In this document: piece by piece, positions 36,208 to 45,143 of the stretch | Numbering within the stretch: the first letter of the stretch is position 1 | Layout: every line of letters starts with the position of its first letter | Translations under genes and position numbers: made by a program | The notes under the pieces: model-generated | Database searches by the model: none | What the model was told of the DNA's origin: nothing | Seen by the model: the letters and a program-made list of their open reading frames with translations, nothing else | NCBI RefSeq assembly: GCF_032191775.1 | Contig: NZ_CP132507.1 | Span: forward strand, 2,133,001-2,197,000 | Reading direction: 5' to 3' | DNA from: Rhodoferax mekongensis | Lineage (GTDB): Bacteria > Pseudomonadota > Gammaproteobacteria > Burkholderiales > Burkholderiaceae_C | DNA: 64,000 nucleotides

Positions 36208-36996
36208 ATGACAGAAACCAAAACAGAAACCAGCAAAGACTCCAACAAGCTGCTAAGTGCAAAGCACATTGCAGTCGTCAATGGCATTGGACTCAAGACG
36301 ATCCATGCCAAAAGACTCAGAGACATGTACCGGTCTGCCGGATGGCCCTGCCTAGATGTCGTGGAGATTGAACTCTTGGCTGCCGGTCTGCTGGAGCGAT
36401 TGCAAGAGGAGGGTGGTCATGAACGTATGCGAGTCACTGATGTCGGTATTCAGTTCCTCGCACTTGCTGCCAACTCCAACCGACAAGCCAAAGACCCTCA
36501 CGAAGCGCTCGTTGAGAAGGTTGCCCACGACATGTTCAAGGAGGGGCGACTGGTATGGACCAACCTGAGCCTTAGAGCGAAGATCACTTTGCAGGAAGAA
36601 GAGCAGGGGAGTTGGCGCTACTGCATGCCCGATGTGTTCTCTATCCGCAATTCCTCAGTCCAGGCCTACCTCGAGCCAGTCGTGCATGAGATCAAAGTGA
36701 ACAGAGCGGACTTGCTGGGCGACCTCAAACGACCGGAGAAACGAGCTGCTTATCTAGAGCTCGGCGGGCAGTGCTGGTACGTCTTAGGACGCGATGCCAA
36801 AGACAGACCCATTGCAGAGCCCGATGAAATTCCGGTTGAATGTGGTGTCATCCAGCTGGTTCAAGAACGACTAGAGATTCTGCGGATGGCGCCCAAGAGG
36901 CAGTTCAATCACTTGCCGTTTGCTGTCTGGATGAACTTGGCTAAGGCTACGCCGTTGAGGCGATCAGATGTGGAGCCGTACCAGGTGATGCATTAA
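36208..36996 (+). CDS. Putative PD-(D/E)XK nuclease in the umuDC operon
   Basis: A 262-residue protein starting three bases after the umuC stop. Residues about 15-95 look like a winged helix (VVEIELLAAGLLERLQEEGG, MRVTDVGIQFLALAAN). Residues about 100-200 hold what looks like a PD-(D/E)XK nuclease core: a helix with conserved-type Glu (EALVEKVAHDMFKEG), then CMPDVFSIR (Pro-Asp) and VHEIKVNRADLLGDL (Glu-x-Lys), then YLELGGQCWYVL. That order resembles the SOS-regulated MmcB family, but I cannot confirm membership. The LexA-controlled operon suggests a DNA-damage role. Confidence 0.65.
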   Translation: MTETKTETSKDSNKLLSAKHIAVVNGIGLKTIHAKRLRDMYRSAGWPCLDVVEIELLAAGLLERLQEEGGHERMRVTDVGIQFLALAANSNRQAKDPHEALVEKVAHDMFKEGRLVWTNLSLRAKITLQEEEQGSWRYCMPDVFSIRNSSVQAYLEPVVHEIKVNRADLLGDLKRPEKRAAYLELGGQCWYVLGRDAKDRPIAEPDEIPVECGVIQLVQERLEILRMAPKRQFNHLPFAVWMNLAKATPLRRSDVEPYQVMH

Positions 36997-37093
36997 TTTT
37001 CTTAAATATCTACTCGTGTAAAAGTTAATTTGACTGCGCGCTACAGCCTGAATTGTTGATGTATCTGTGTACTTGAGCACTTCCTGCCCCATA

Positions 37094-37117
37094 AAAAGGC
37101 ACCCGAAGGTGCCTTTT
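37094..37117. terminator. Bidirectional intrinsic terminator between the nuclease gene and tctA
   Basis: The 10-bp stem AAAAGGCACC/GGTGCCTTTT with loop CGAA lies between convergent genes. It has A-run and T-run flanks suitable for both directions. Confidence 0.85.
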
Positions 37118-37140
37118 GCTGGGAAGCGTTGCAGTGAAAA

Positions 37141-38652
37141 TCAATCCTCCACAAACGCCTCCTCCCGCTTGGCCTTGATGGAAGGCAGCATCACCACCAC
37201 CAGAAGAGCCAGCGCCGCCACCAACAGGCTGGCTGAGAGTGGCCGGGTGACGAACACACTCCAGTCCCCACGGGAGAGCAGAAGCGCCCGGCGCAAATAC
37301 TCCTCCATCATCGGCCCCAGAATAAAGCCCAGCAAAAGCGGAGCGGGTTCTGTGCCCAGCTTGATGAACAGATACCCGATCACCCCGAACAGACCCACCA
37401 TCCAGATATCGAAGGTGTTGTTGTTGGTCGAATACACCCCGATCGCACAGAACAGCACGATAGAAGGGAACAACCAGCGGTAAGGCACTGTAAGCAGCTT
37501 GATCCAGATCCCGATGAGCGGCAGGTTCAGGATCACCAACATCAGGTTGCCGATCCACATGGAAGCAATCAGACCCCAGAAGAGCTCGGGGTTACTTGTC
37601 ATCACCTGCGGTCCGGGCTGGATGTTGTGGATGGTCATCGCACCCACCATCAGGGCCATCACCGCATTCGGTGGGATACCCAGGGTCAGCAGAGGAATGA
37701 AAGAAGTCTGGCTTCCTGCGTTGTTCGCCGACTCAGGCGCGGCCACCCCGCGGATGTTGCCCTTGCCGAAAGGCACTTCACCGGGACGCAGCTTGGTCTT
37801 CTTCTCCAGGGTGTAGGCCGCAAAGGCCGCCATCACCGCACCACCACCGGGCAAGATACCCAGCACCGAACCCAAAGCGGTACCCCGCAGCACAGCGGGG
37901 AACATGTCCTTGAAGTCCTGTTTGGTAGGCAAGAGACCGGAAACAGAAGCCGAGAAGACTTCACGTTCACTCTCGCTCTTGGCCAGGTTGCTGATGATCT
38001 CGCCGTAGCCGAACACGCCCATGGCGATCACGATGAAGCCGATACCGTCGGTGAGCTCAGGGATATCAAAGCTGAAACGGGCCACACCGGAGTTCACATC
38101 GGTGCCCACCATGCCCAGCAAGAGCCCCAGCACAATCATGGCAATGGCCTTGAGCAGGGAGCCCGAAGCCAGCACCACCGCACCGATCAAGCCCAGAATC
38201 ATCAGGCTGAAGTACTCGGCAGGGCCGAACTTGAAGGCCAGCTCGGTCAAGGGGCCTGCAAAGGCCGCCAGGATCAGGGTACCCACGCAACCGGCAAAGA
38301 AAGAACCCAAGCCCGCTGCAGCCAGCGCAGGACCTGCGCGTCCATTACGGGCCATCTGGTAACCGTCAATGACGGTCACCACCGACGAAGACTCGCCGGG
38401 CAGGTTCACCAGAATGGCGGTAGTCGATCCTCCGTACTGGGCGCCGTAGTAAATACCGGCCAGCATGATCAATGCCGCCACAGGAGGCAAGGCATAGGTG
38501 GCGGGCAGCAGCATGGCAATGGTGGCCAAGGGGCCGATGCCGGGCAAAACGCCGATCAAGGTACCCAGCAGACAGCCGATGAAGGCATAAATCAGGTTCT
38601 GGCCGGTGAAGGCCACACCGAAACCTAAGGAGAGGTGTTCAAAGAGTTCCAT
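37141..38652 (-). CDS. tctA: Tripartite tricarboxylate transporter, large permease TctA
   Basis: A 503-residue inner-membrane permease with about eleven helices. It has the family signature GxLxGxxxGxxPG (ACLLGTLIGVLPGIGPLAT is the local form) and GLLLGMVGTD, and IAMGVFGYGEI in mid-protein. It is paired with TctB immediately upstream. No TctC binding protein is adjacent, but a Bug protein lies 20 kb away at the other end of the same island. Substrate unknown; carboxylates are usual. Confidence 0.92.
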   Translation of the reverse strand: MELFEHLSLGFGVAFTGQNLIYAFIGCLLGTLIGVLPGIGPLATIAMLLPATYALPPVAALIMLAGIYYGAQYGGSTTAILVNLPGESSSVVTVIDGYQMARNGRAGPALAAAGLGSFFAGCVGTLILAAFAGPLTELAFKFGPAEYFSLMILGLIGAVVLASGSLLKAIAMIVLGLLLGMVGTDVNSGVARFSFDIPELTDGIGFIVIAMGVFGYGEIISNLAKSESEREVFSASVSGLLPTKQDFKDMFPAVLRGTALGSVLGILPGGGAVMAAFAAYTLEKKTKLRPGEVPFGKGNIRGVAAPESANNAGSQTSFIPLLTLGIPPNAVMALMVGAMTIHNIQPGPQVMTSNPELFWGLIASMWIGNLMLVILNLPLIGIWIKLLTVPYRWLFPSIVLFCAIGVYSTNNNTFDIWMVGLFGVIGYLFIKLGTEPAPLLLGFILGPMMEEYLRRALLLSRGDWSVFVTRPLSASLLVAALALLVVVMLPSIKAKREEAFVED

Positions 38653-38686
38653 GTTGCAGTCTCAATAAGCCGTGATTAAGCGGTGA

Positions 38687-39175
38687 TCAGGCAGTGAAGT
38701 ACGCAGGCCAAACGGGGAACTGCAGCTTGAGGAGAACGATGAAGGCCACATAGCTCAAGAGCGCCAGGATGGTGGCCAGCACGGCGACTTCCTTGAACTT
38801 GTGTTCTTCACCTGCGTGGCTGGCGATGTAGGTGAGCAAATAGATGCCCACGATCAGGCCCAGGGGCTTCAAGCCAATCAAGGGCAGACCGCCGATGGAT
38901 GCGCCGAACACCAGGTTGGCGGCAATGATGAAGAACAGGGGTTTCCAGGCGAATTTGCCTACCTTGTCGCCGTCCGGCGTGGGGGTGATCATGCTCTTGA
39001 CGGCAATGGCACAGCCCAACACGGCAAGCATCAGCCCCAAGATGATCGGGAAGTAGCCCGGTCCCATTTTTGCTCCGCTGCCCAGCGTGTACTGGCTGGC
39101 GCCGGCAGCAAAGCTGCCTCCCACCACCGTGAACATCAGTCCGGCAAAGAAGTCTTTTTGACTTTGGATTTTCAC
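38687..39175 (-). CDS. tctB: Tripartite tricarboxylate transporter, small permease TctB
   Basis: A 162-residue four-helix protein (MKIQSQKDFFAGLMFTVVGGSFAAGASQY at the start, with GSGAKMGPGYFPIILGLML as the TctB motif). It lies 34 bases upstream of tctA, with the same orientation. The upstream 116 bases to catC hold a 9-bp hairpin (39251-39277) that lacks a T-run. Confidence 0.9.
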   Translation of the reverse strand: MKIQSQKDFFAGLMFTVVGGSFAAGASQYTLGSGAKMGPGYFPIILGLMLAVLGCAIAVKSMITPTPDGDKVGKFAWKPLFFIIAANLVFGASIGGLPLIGLKPLGLIVGIYLLTYIASHAGEEHKFKEVAVLATILALLSYVAFIVLLKLQFPVWPAYFTA

Positions 39176-39291
39176 GTTATGTCTCGCTCATTATTTTTTG
39201 AAGACTCATCATTGAAGTCGCTTGCGTGCGAACTTTTTTCGCATCAATTCACTGACATCCGGAACGACGATGTCAGTTCTGTGATGAAGAG

Positions 39292-39570
39292 CTATCTGAT
39301 TGAAGATGGGTGCTTGGCGAGGGGCGTTACCGAAATCTTCATAAATTTAAACAGTGGTAACTTGCTCAGCAAATCGTGCAGTTCGTCGTTACTTTCAACG
39401 TCAAAAACGCTGTAGTTCGCATACTCACCCACGACACGCCAAAGGTGTGGCCATTTCCCTGACTTTTGTAAGTTCTGAGAGTAGGCCTTTTCTTCAGCCT
39501 TAATGCGATCAGCTTCAGCCGTTGGCAAGTTGTCGGGGATGCTCACAGTCATGTGGACAAGGTAAAGCAT
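39292..39570 (-). CDS. catC: Muconolactone delta-isomerase
   Basis: A 92-residue enzyme converting muconolactone to 3-oxoadipate enol-lactone. It starts MLYLVHMTVSIP and has EEKAYSQNLQKSGKWPHLWRVVGEYANYSVFDV, the recognisable CatC core, and ends PLAKHPS. Last gene of the leftward aromatic cluster. It sits next to pcaD, the following step, but 9 kb from catBA. Confidence 0.94.
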   Translation of the reverse strand: MLYLVHMTVSIPDNLPTAEADRIKAEEKAYSQNLQKSGKWPHLWRVVGEYANYSVFDVESNDELHDLLSKLPLFKFMKISVTPLAKHPSSIR

Positions 39571-39586
39571 GTGTTCCTCTTTATTT

Positions 39587-40393
39587 CTAGTTAGAAAATT
39601 TCTGTTGACTCAAAAAGCTCGACACGATGTTTGTAAATTCGTGAGGTGCTTCGATATTGGAGAGATGTGACGCTGCGATAGTCTTCAGTTGTGAAGTGCT
39701 AACCAGACACTGCATTTGTTGGGCGTCCAACAGGGTAGTCACAGGATCTGAGAGTCCTGCTAAGAACAACATGGGGGTATTGATGGCGGGGAGGTCACCC
39801 CGCAAGTCCGAGGTCGCAAGGGCGTCGCAACAAGCTGCGTAGCCCTCTGGAGAAACATTCTCCAAGCCTTGTTGCATTTGCTTCACGATGTCAGGACTTC
39901 CGGCAATAAATTGATCGGTAAACCACCGGCTGGGCGCGGACTTTGCCAAATCATGCATACCCGAAACGCCACCCTGCCGGAGGTACGCAGCGCGTTCTCT
40001 CCATCCATCGACCGTACCAATTCGCGCAGCGCTGTTGCAAACTGCAATTGCTTGAAATCTCTCAGCAGCGTGGATTGCAAGCCACAAACCGGTGTGGCCC
40101 CCCATTGATAGTCCGCAGAACATCCCGCGGTCGACTTCAAGTGCGTCCATGATGGCAAGCACGTCCTCTCCCAAGTCTTTGAATTCATAAGGGCCGGCTG
40201 TGATGGGGCTGCCCCCATGGCCGCGTGTGTCATAGCGAATGACGTGGAAGTTCTTTGAAAGTTCGTCCACCTGGGGCTTCCACATCTCAAGAGTTGTACC
40301 CAATGAATTGCTGAGGAGGAGAGCAGGCAATGAAGCTTCACCACTTAACGCAATTCGAAAGTCGCCTCTGGCTGTATTGAGTTGTTGTTCCAT
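39587..40393 (-). CDS. pcaD: 3-oxoadipate enol-lactonase
   Basis: A 268-residue alpha/beta hydrolase giving 3-oxoadipate. It has RYDTRGHGGSP, the nucleophile elbow GLSMGGHTGLW (Ser about 104), the acid region LSDPVTT and the catalytic His in IAASHLSNIEAPHEF. It precedes catC by 16 bases. Confidence 0.92.
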   Translation of the reverse strand: MEQQLNTARGDFRIALSGEASLPALLLSNSLGTTLEMWKPQVDELSKNFHVIRYDTRGHGGSPITAGPYEFKDLGEDVLAIMDALEVDRGMFCGLSMGGHTGLWLAIHAAERFQAIAVCNSAARIGTVDGWRERAAYLRQGGVSGMHDLAKSAPSRWFTDQFIAGSPDIVKQMQQGLENVSPEGYAACCDALATSDLRGDLPAINTPMLFLAGLSDPVTTLLDAQQMQCLVSTSQLKTIAASHLSNIEAPHEFTNIVSSFLSQQKFSN

Positions 40394-40461
40394 TTACTTG
40401 CTTTTGCATGAGCTGGTTGATAGTGAGGAACGCGCTGCTCCTCACTACGGGTTGAAATCAT

Positions 40462-41178
40462 TCAGACACCAAGTAATTTGGTCAACGCTGAGTCCGAGGC
40501 AACATGTTCTGCAGAGCCAGAGAGCTCTACTAAACCTTTTTGCAAAACAATTGCGGAGTCACTGTGTGCCAGCACGCGTCGGTAGTCTCGGTCCACGATT
40601 AGCGTAGCGATACCACTGTCACGAATGTTGGAGATCACATTCCAGATCTCATTCACGATCAGTGGTGCCAAGCCTTCCGTTGCTTCGTCCAAAATAATGA
40701 GCTCCGGGTGGGTCATCAAGGCGCGGCCTATGGACACCATTTGCTGTTCTCCGCCTGAGAGTTGATTGCCCATATTCCCGAGTCGCTCTGCAAGACGAGG
40801 AAAAGTTTCCAAGACTCGTTCATACGTCCAATCATTGCGACCATCCTGTCCAGGGCGAGCGGACATCAACAAATTCTCACGCACCGTCAGATTCGGAAAT
40901 ACACCGCGGCCCTCAGGTACATAGGCGACACCCAGTCGCGCCACTTGGTGTGGCTGGAATTTGGACGCGTCTTGGCCAAACAAGGTGATGTTGCCCTCGC
41001 GTTGCGTGACATGGCCCAGTAGTGTGCGAATGAGTGTGCTTTTTCCCATTCCGTTACGGCCAAGCAGCCCCACAGTCTGTCCACGCGCAATTTGGATGTC
41101 GATCCCATGCAGTACATGGCTAGATGAGTACCAAGCGTGTAGACCTTTCGCGTCAACAAGAAAGTCGTTTACTGTCAT
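40462..41178 (-). CDS. livF: ABC transporter ATP-binding protein, LivF type
   Basis: A 238-residue ATPase of a branched-chain-amino-acid-type (HAAT) importer. It has Walker A GRNGMGKST, signature LSGGEQQM and Walker B LIILDEATEGLAP; DEATEGLAP is diagnostic of LivF. ATG 41178 follows GAGAGG and lies just before the end of livG. Set among ben/cat genes, the importer probably carries benzoate or an aromatic relative rather than amino acids. Confidence 0.9.
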   Translation of the reverse strand: MTVNDFLVDAKGLHAWYSSSHVLHGIDIQIARGQTVGLLGRNGMGKSTLIRTLLGHVTQREGNITLFGQDASKFQPHQVARLGVAYVPEGRGVFPNLTVRENLLMSARPGQDGRNDWTYERVLETFPRLAERLGNMGNQLSGGEQQMVSIGRALMTHPELIILDEATEGLAPLIVNEIWNVISNIRDSGIATLIVDRDYRRVLAHSDSAIVLQKGLVELSGSAEHVASDSALTKLLGV

Positions 41179-41179
41179 C

Positions 41180-41935
41180 TCAGTGCCCCTCTCCAAGGTA
41201 GGCTGCTCGAACTTCTGGGCTGTTGCGAATAAATTCAACGCTGCCTGAAGCGATCTTTGTGCCGTTGACCATCACCGTGATCAGGTCAGCGACGCGGAAC
41301 ACAGCGTCCATGTCATGCTCCACCAACAAAATCGCATGGTCTTTTCGCAGTGTGTCCAGCAACTTCAACATTCGCTCGGTCTCATCTGCACCCATGCCAG
41401 CGAGTGGCTCATCTAGCAATAGAACCTGAGGTTTTGTAGCCAAGCACATGGCAATCTCAAGTTGACGCTTCTGACCATGTGACAACATGCCAGCTAGTCT
41501 TTCTTGCATGTGTTCCAGACCCGCTCGTTCGATGGCATCTTTTGCCGCATTGGTGCTTGCCGAGCAGGTATCAGCAGCTTTCCACCATTGCCAGGGTTTC
41601 TGGACATTCGCTTGCGCAGCTAAGCGGCAGTTTTCGAACACCGTGAAGGTTGGGTAAATGGTGTTCCTCTGGTAGCTGCGTCCAAGGCCAGCGCGCGCTC
41701 GACGGGCTTGTGGCCATGTCGTCACATCTTGGCCCAGCAGTTCGACCGACCCACTGGAGGGGCCAAATTCACCTGACAACATGTTGATCAGTGTCGACTT
41801 CCCAGCGCCGTTTGTTCCAATTACTGAATGTATGGTGCCGCGTTCCAGGTCTATGGAGACATCGTTGACAGCGACCAGACCACCCCAGCGTCGGGTCATA
41901 TTCAAGCCGCGTAGGAGGATTTCTTTTTGCTTCAT
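41180..41935 (-). CDS. livG: ABC transporter ATP-binding protein, LivG type
   Basis: A 251-residue ATPase: Walker A GTNGAGKST, signature LSHGQKRQLEI and Walker B VLLLDEPLAGM, the LivG form. It is located between livM and livF with one- to three-base spacing. Confidence 0.9.
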   Translation of the reverse strand: MKQKEILLRGLNMTRRWGGLVAVNDVSIDLERGTIHSVIGTNGAGKSTLINMLSGEFGPSSGSVELLGQDVTTWPQARRARAGLGRSYQRNTIYPTFTVFENCRLAAQANVQKPWQWWKAADTCSASTNAAKDAIERAGLEHMQERLAGMLSHGQKRQLEIAMCLATKPQVLLLDEPLAGMGADETERMLKLLDTLRKDHAILLVEHDMDAVFRVADLITVMVNGTKIASGSVEFIRNSPEVRAAYLGEGH

Positions 41936-41938
41936 GTC

Positions 41939-42952
41939 TTATCCCTTCGGCATGGCTGAACCGTCTGATCCTGCATTGCCTGACAGGACACCGGTCAAGC
42001 GGCTTCGCAATTGCGCTGGCAAGTCCACCAACCCATGCGGCAAAAGGGCTACCGCAGCAATGATGCTCAACCCCAAGCCCAGATGCCAGTGTTTTGCAAA
42101 ATCACCAAAAATTGCCTCTGCCTTGAAGAATTCTTGGAGCAGGGCAAAGGCGAATGCACCAATCAGTGCGCCGCGCAAATGGCCGAGTCCACCAAGGATG
42201 ATCATGACCAGCACTGCTCCCGACAGGTGCCAGCTCATCATTTCAGGATTAACAAATCCGTCCTTCACTGCGAACAGAAAACCTGCCAATCCTGCAATGG
42301 CGCCCGACAAGGTGAAAGCAGCTAGTTTGTAGGGGTAGGTTGAGAATCCTGTTGCACGCATCCGTTGTTCATTCACGCGTATACCTGCCAATGCCCTTCC
42401 AAAGCGGGAACGTAACAACACCGCCAGGAAGATAAAAACGAGCACTAGGCAGGCCAGCGTAAAGTAGTACATGGCCAGAGGAGAGTCCAGTCGAATCAGA
42501 TTTGCCAGCTGCGGTTTCACGTTCAGATATATCCCATCAGAACCACCACCTAAGGGTGTGTCGTGCACGACAAAGTAAGCCATCTGGGCAAATGCCAGCG
42601 TGACCATGATGAAGTACACGCCCTTTGTCCGCAGTGACAACGAGCCAACAACCAGCGCGTACAGACCGGCGGCAAAAACCGCAGCAGGCAAGAGCCAGAG
42701 CAGTGATGCAGACGCCGATTCCGGCGAAAGAAGTACAGCGATGTACGCCCCTATACCGAAAAATGCGGCTTGCCCAAAGCAGACCAGTCCAGTACCTCCC
42801 ACCAACAATTCGAGACTGAGAGCGAAGATGGCGTAAATCATGATCTTGTTGACCAGATCAATGCCAAAGTTGCCGCTGAAGTGGGGGATGGCGGTCAGGA
42901 TGGCAAAGAACGCAGCCATAAAGGCCCATTTGGATTTCTCTATTTGATTCAT
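41939..42952 (-). CDS. livM: ABC transporter permease, LivM type
   Basis: A 337-residue permease with about nine helices. It has GLVCFGQAAFFGIGAYIAVLL near residue 60 and the LivM motif AGFLFAVKDGFVNPEM; VLVMIILGGLGHLRGALIGA is the EAA-like loop. ATG 42952 is preferred over the frame start at 42979, which overlaps livH. Confidence 0.9.
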   Translation of the reverse strand: MNQIEKSKWAFMAAFFAILTAIPHFSGNFGIDLVNKIMIYAIFALSLELLVGGTGLVCFGQAAFFGIGAYIAVLLSPESASASLLWLLPAAVFAAGLYALVVGSLSLRTKGVYFIMVTLAFAQMAYFVVHDTPLGGGSDGIYLNVKPQLANLIRLDSPLAMYYFTLACLVLVFIFLAVLLRSRFGRALAGIRVNEQRMRATGFSTYPYKLAAFTLSGAIAGLAGFLFAVKDGFVNPEMMSWHLSGAVLVMIILGGLGHLRGALIGAFAFALLQEFFKAEAIFGDFAKHWHLGLGLSIIAAVALLPHGLVDLPAQLRSRLTGVLSGNAGSDGSAMPKG

Positions 42953-42956
42953 GGCA

Positions 42957-43838
42957 TCAGCCCGCTTTGAATAGACCATCAGGCTTCCAGAGGAGGATGC
43001 CCGCCATTAGCAGGTACACCAACACACCGGAAGCTTGAGGCAGGAAAACCTTGCCGAAGGTATCGACCACACCGATCATCAGTGCGGCGACAAAAGCGCC
43101 CTTGATGGAGCCAATGCCACCAATCACGACCACAACAAAACAGATGATCAAAACCTGGCTACCCATCCCGGGATACACAGATGACACTGGAGCGGCGACC
43201 ATTCCTGCCAACGCGGCGATCGCAACACCCGCCGCAAACACCACTCGGTAGAGAAACTGGATGTCGATGCCAAGAGACTGAACCATCTCGCGGTTGCTGG
43301 CACCTGCTCGAATCATCATGCCCAGTCGGGTTCGGGTGAAGACAAGGTACATCCCCACAGCGAGTGCCAAACAGACGGCGGAGACAAACAGCCGGTACAC
43401 CGGGTAAGTCATCATGTCCCCCAGTTGCAGAGTTCCGGCCAAGATGTCGGGTACCTGAACACCGTGGACATCATCACCCACCAACAGACTGCGCAATTCC
43501 TCGAAGACCAGAATCAAACCGTAAGTCATCAGCACTTGCTGGAGGTGCTCCCGGTTGTAGAGGTAGCTGTAAAAGGCCCACTCCAGCACATAGCCAAGCA
43601 ACACTGAGAGGACGACGCCCACGAGTAGGACCGCAAAGAAGCCTCCCCCGAAAACAGAGCTCACAATAGGCGTAAGGGCAAACGCCATGTAGGCGCCAAT
43701 CATGTAGAAGCTGCCATGCGCGAGATTGATCACGCCCATGATGCCGAATATGAGGGTCAAGCCAGAGGCAACCAGAAACAGCAATAAGCCGTACTGCACC
43801 GCGTTCAGGCATTGAATTAAAAAGGTGGTTATGTCCAT
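42957..43838 (-). CDS. livH: ABC transporter permease, LivH type
   Basis: A 293-residue permease with about eight helices. It has LIFGIMGVINLAHGSFYMIGAY near the N-terminus, AGASNREMVQSLGI in mid-protein and FVVVVIGGIGSIKGAFVAAL, all LivH features. Confidence 0.9.
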   Translation of the reverse strand: MDITTFLIQCLNAVQYGLLLFLVASGLTLIFGIMGVINLAHGSFYMIGAYMAFALTPIVSSVFGGGFFAVLLVGVVLSVLLGYVLEWAFYSYLYNREHLQQVLMTYGLILVFEELRSLLVGDDVHGVQVPDILAGTLQLGDMMTYPVYRLFVSAVCLALAVGMYLVFTRTRLGMMIRAGASNREMVQSLGIDIQFLYRVVFAAGVAIAALAGMVAAPVSSVYPGMGSQVLIICFVVVVIGGIGSIKGAFVAALMIGVVDTFGKVFLPQASGVLVYLLMAGILLWKPDGLFKAG

Positions 43839-43901
43839 CGTGATTTCCGCCGTAAGCCCTTCCCCATTGGGGAAGAGCAGTTAGGGATGCAAATCTTGAA
43901 A

Positions 43902-45074
43902 TTACAGATTGCAGCCGGTAGCGGGGTCTTCCAAAGATTTGCTTGCAATACCCACGACTTTGTTTTCTTTGCCGGACACTTCGCGCAAATACATGTTTTG
44001 GATCGGGTTGTGCGCTTTGGAAATCGTGAACTTACCGCGGGGGCTGTCGATGGTGGCTTTGACAAGCGCTGCTGCAAATCCTTCTGTGTTCTTTGCGTCA
44101 CCTTTAACAGCTGCTAACCCAACCCCCAGCATTTGGGCAGCGTCGTAACCCTGCACGGCGTAAACATCTGGCTGCATCTTGAATGTTTTTGCGTAAGCCA
44201 GGCGGAAGGCGTTGTCGCGTGGTGTGTTCAGCCCGTCCGCATAGTGCAATGACGTGAGCACCCCTTGGGCAGAGCTGCCTTGTGCGTCTAGAGTGCCATC
44301 TGTCAGGAACCCTGTGCCAAAGAGTGGGATGCCTTTTTTCAGTCCAGCACTGTCGTAATCTTTAACAAACTTCACGGCACCTCCCCCCGCGAAGAATGAA
44401 AACACTGCATCTGGTTTTGCCGACGCGATTTCAGTCAGCAGTGCTTGAAACTCAACGTTCGGAAAGGGAAGGTTTAACTCTTTCGTGACCTTTCCGCCTG
44501 CTTTTTCAAAGCCCTCTTTAAAGCCTTTGGCCATTTCATCGCCGGCAGCATATTTCCAAGTGATGGTTGCTGCAGTTTTGTGACCCTTGGCAGCCATGGC
44601 CTGTCCGATGGCAAAACCGGGCTGCCAGTTGCTGAAGCTGCTGCGGAAGATGTTGACGGCACACATCGAACCGGTGATGGCGTCCGCTCCACCGTTAGGA
44701 TTAATCATCAAGGTTCCAGAGCTTTTCGCCACACGTGCCATGGCCATTGCCACGCCAGAGTGAACGCTTCCAATGAGTACATCGACGTTGTCACGCTTGA
44801 TGAGTTTGTTGACGTTGTCGATGGCTTTGGACGGATCAGACTCGTCGTCTACTTTGAAAAACTCGACTTCGCGACCACCGAGCTTTCCGCCTTGCTCATT
44901 GAGGTAGAGCCGGAAGCCATTTTCAATGGCAGTACCCAGAGCCGCAAAGGTTCCGGTTGCTGGCAACATGAAACCCACCTTTAGCTTTGCAGGTGCCTGA
45001 GCGTATGAAGCTGGAATAGCCAGTGCGGCGGCTGCAGCGATGAGGGTGAAACGATAGGTGTTGAAAGTGAACAT
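43902..45074 (-). CDS. ABC transporter periplasmic substrate-binding protein (aromatic-type)
   Basis: A 390-residue LivK-like receptor. The signal peptide (MFTFNTYRFTLIAAAAALAIPASYAQ, cleavage about residue 25) has AGGAGA before the ATG. The mature part starts LKVGFMLPATGTFAALG and carries IGSVHSGVAMAMA and NPNGGADAITG. It is the first of the five ABC genes and lies 69 bases downstream of benD. Its family includes aromatic-acid receptors; benzoate or hippurate are plausible ligands from context. Confidence 0.88.
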   Translation of the reverse strand: MFTFNTYRFTLIAAAAALAIPASYAQAPAKLKVGFMLPATGTFAALGTAIENGFRLYLNEQGGKLGGREVEFFKVDDESDPSKAIDNVNKLIKRDNVDVLIGSVHSGVAMAMARVAKSSGTLMINPNGGADAITGSMCAVNIFRSSFSNWQPGFAIGQAMAAKGHKTAATITWKYAAGDEMAKGFKEGFEKAGGKVTKELNLPFPNVEFQALLTEIASAKPDAVFSFFAGGGAVKFVKDYDSAGLKKGIPLFGTGFLTDGTLDAQGSSAQGVLTSLHYADGLNTPRDNAFRLAYAKTFKMQPDVYAVQGYDAAQMLGVGLAAVKGDAKNTEGFAAALVKATIDSPRGKFTISKAHNPIQNMYLREVSGKENKVVGIASKSLEDPATGCNL

Positions 45075-45143
45075 GATGCTTGTCTCCTGAATGTTCCGAC
45101 TGGTGTCGGCTATTGCGTTGTCTTGGTTTGGGTTTTTTGTCGA

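Noticed and set aside
37025..37558. A 177-codon minus-strand frame
   Set aside because: Overlaps tctA in another frame and runs through the terminator at 37094.
39251..39277. Hairpin between catC and tctB as a terminator
   Set aside because: The 9-bp stem has no T-run on the transcribed side.
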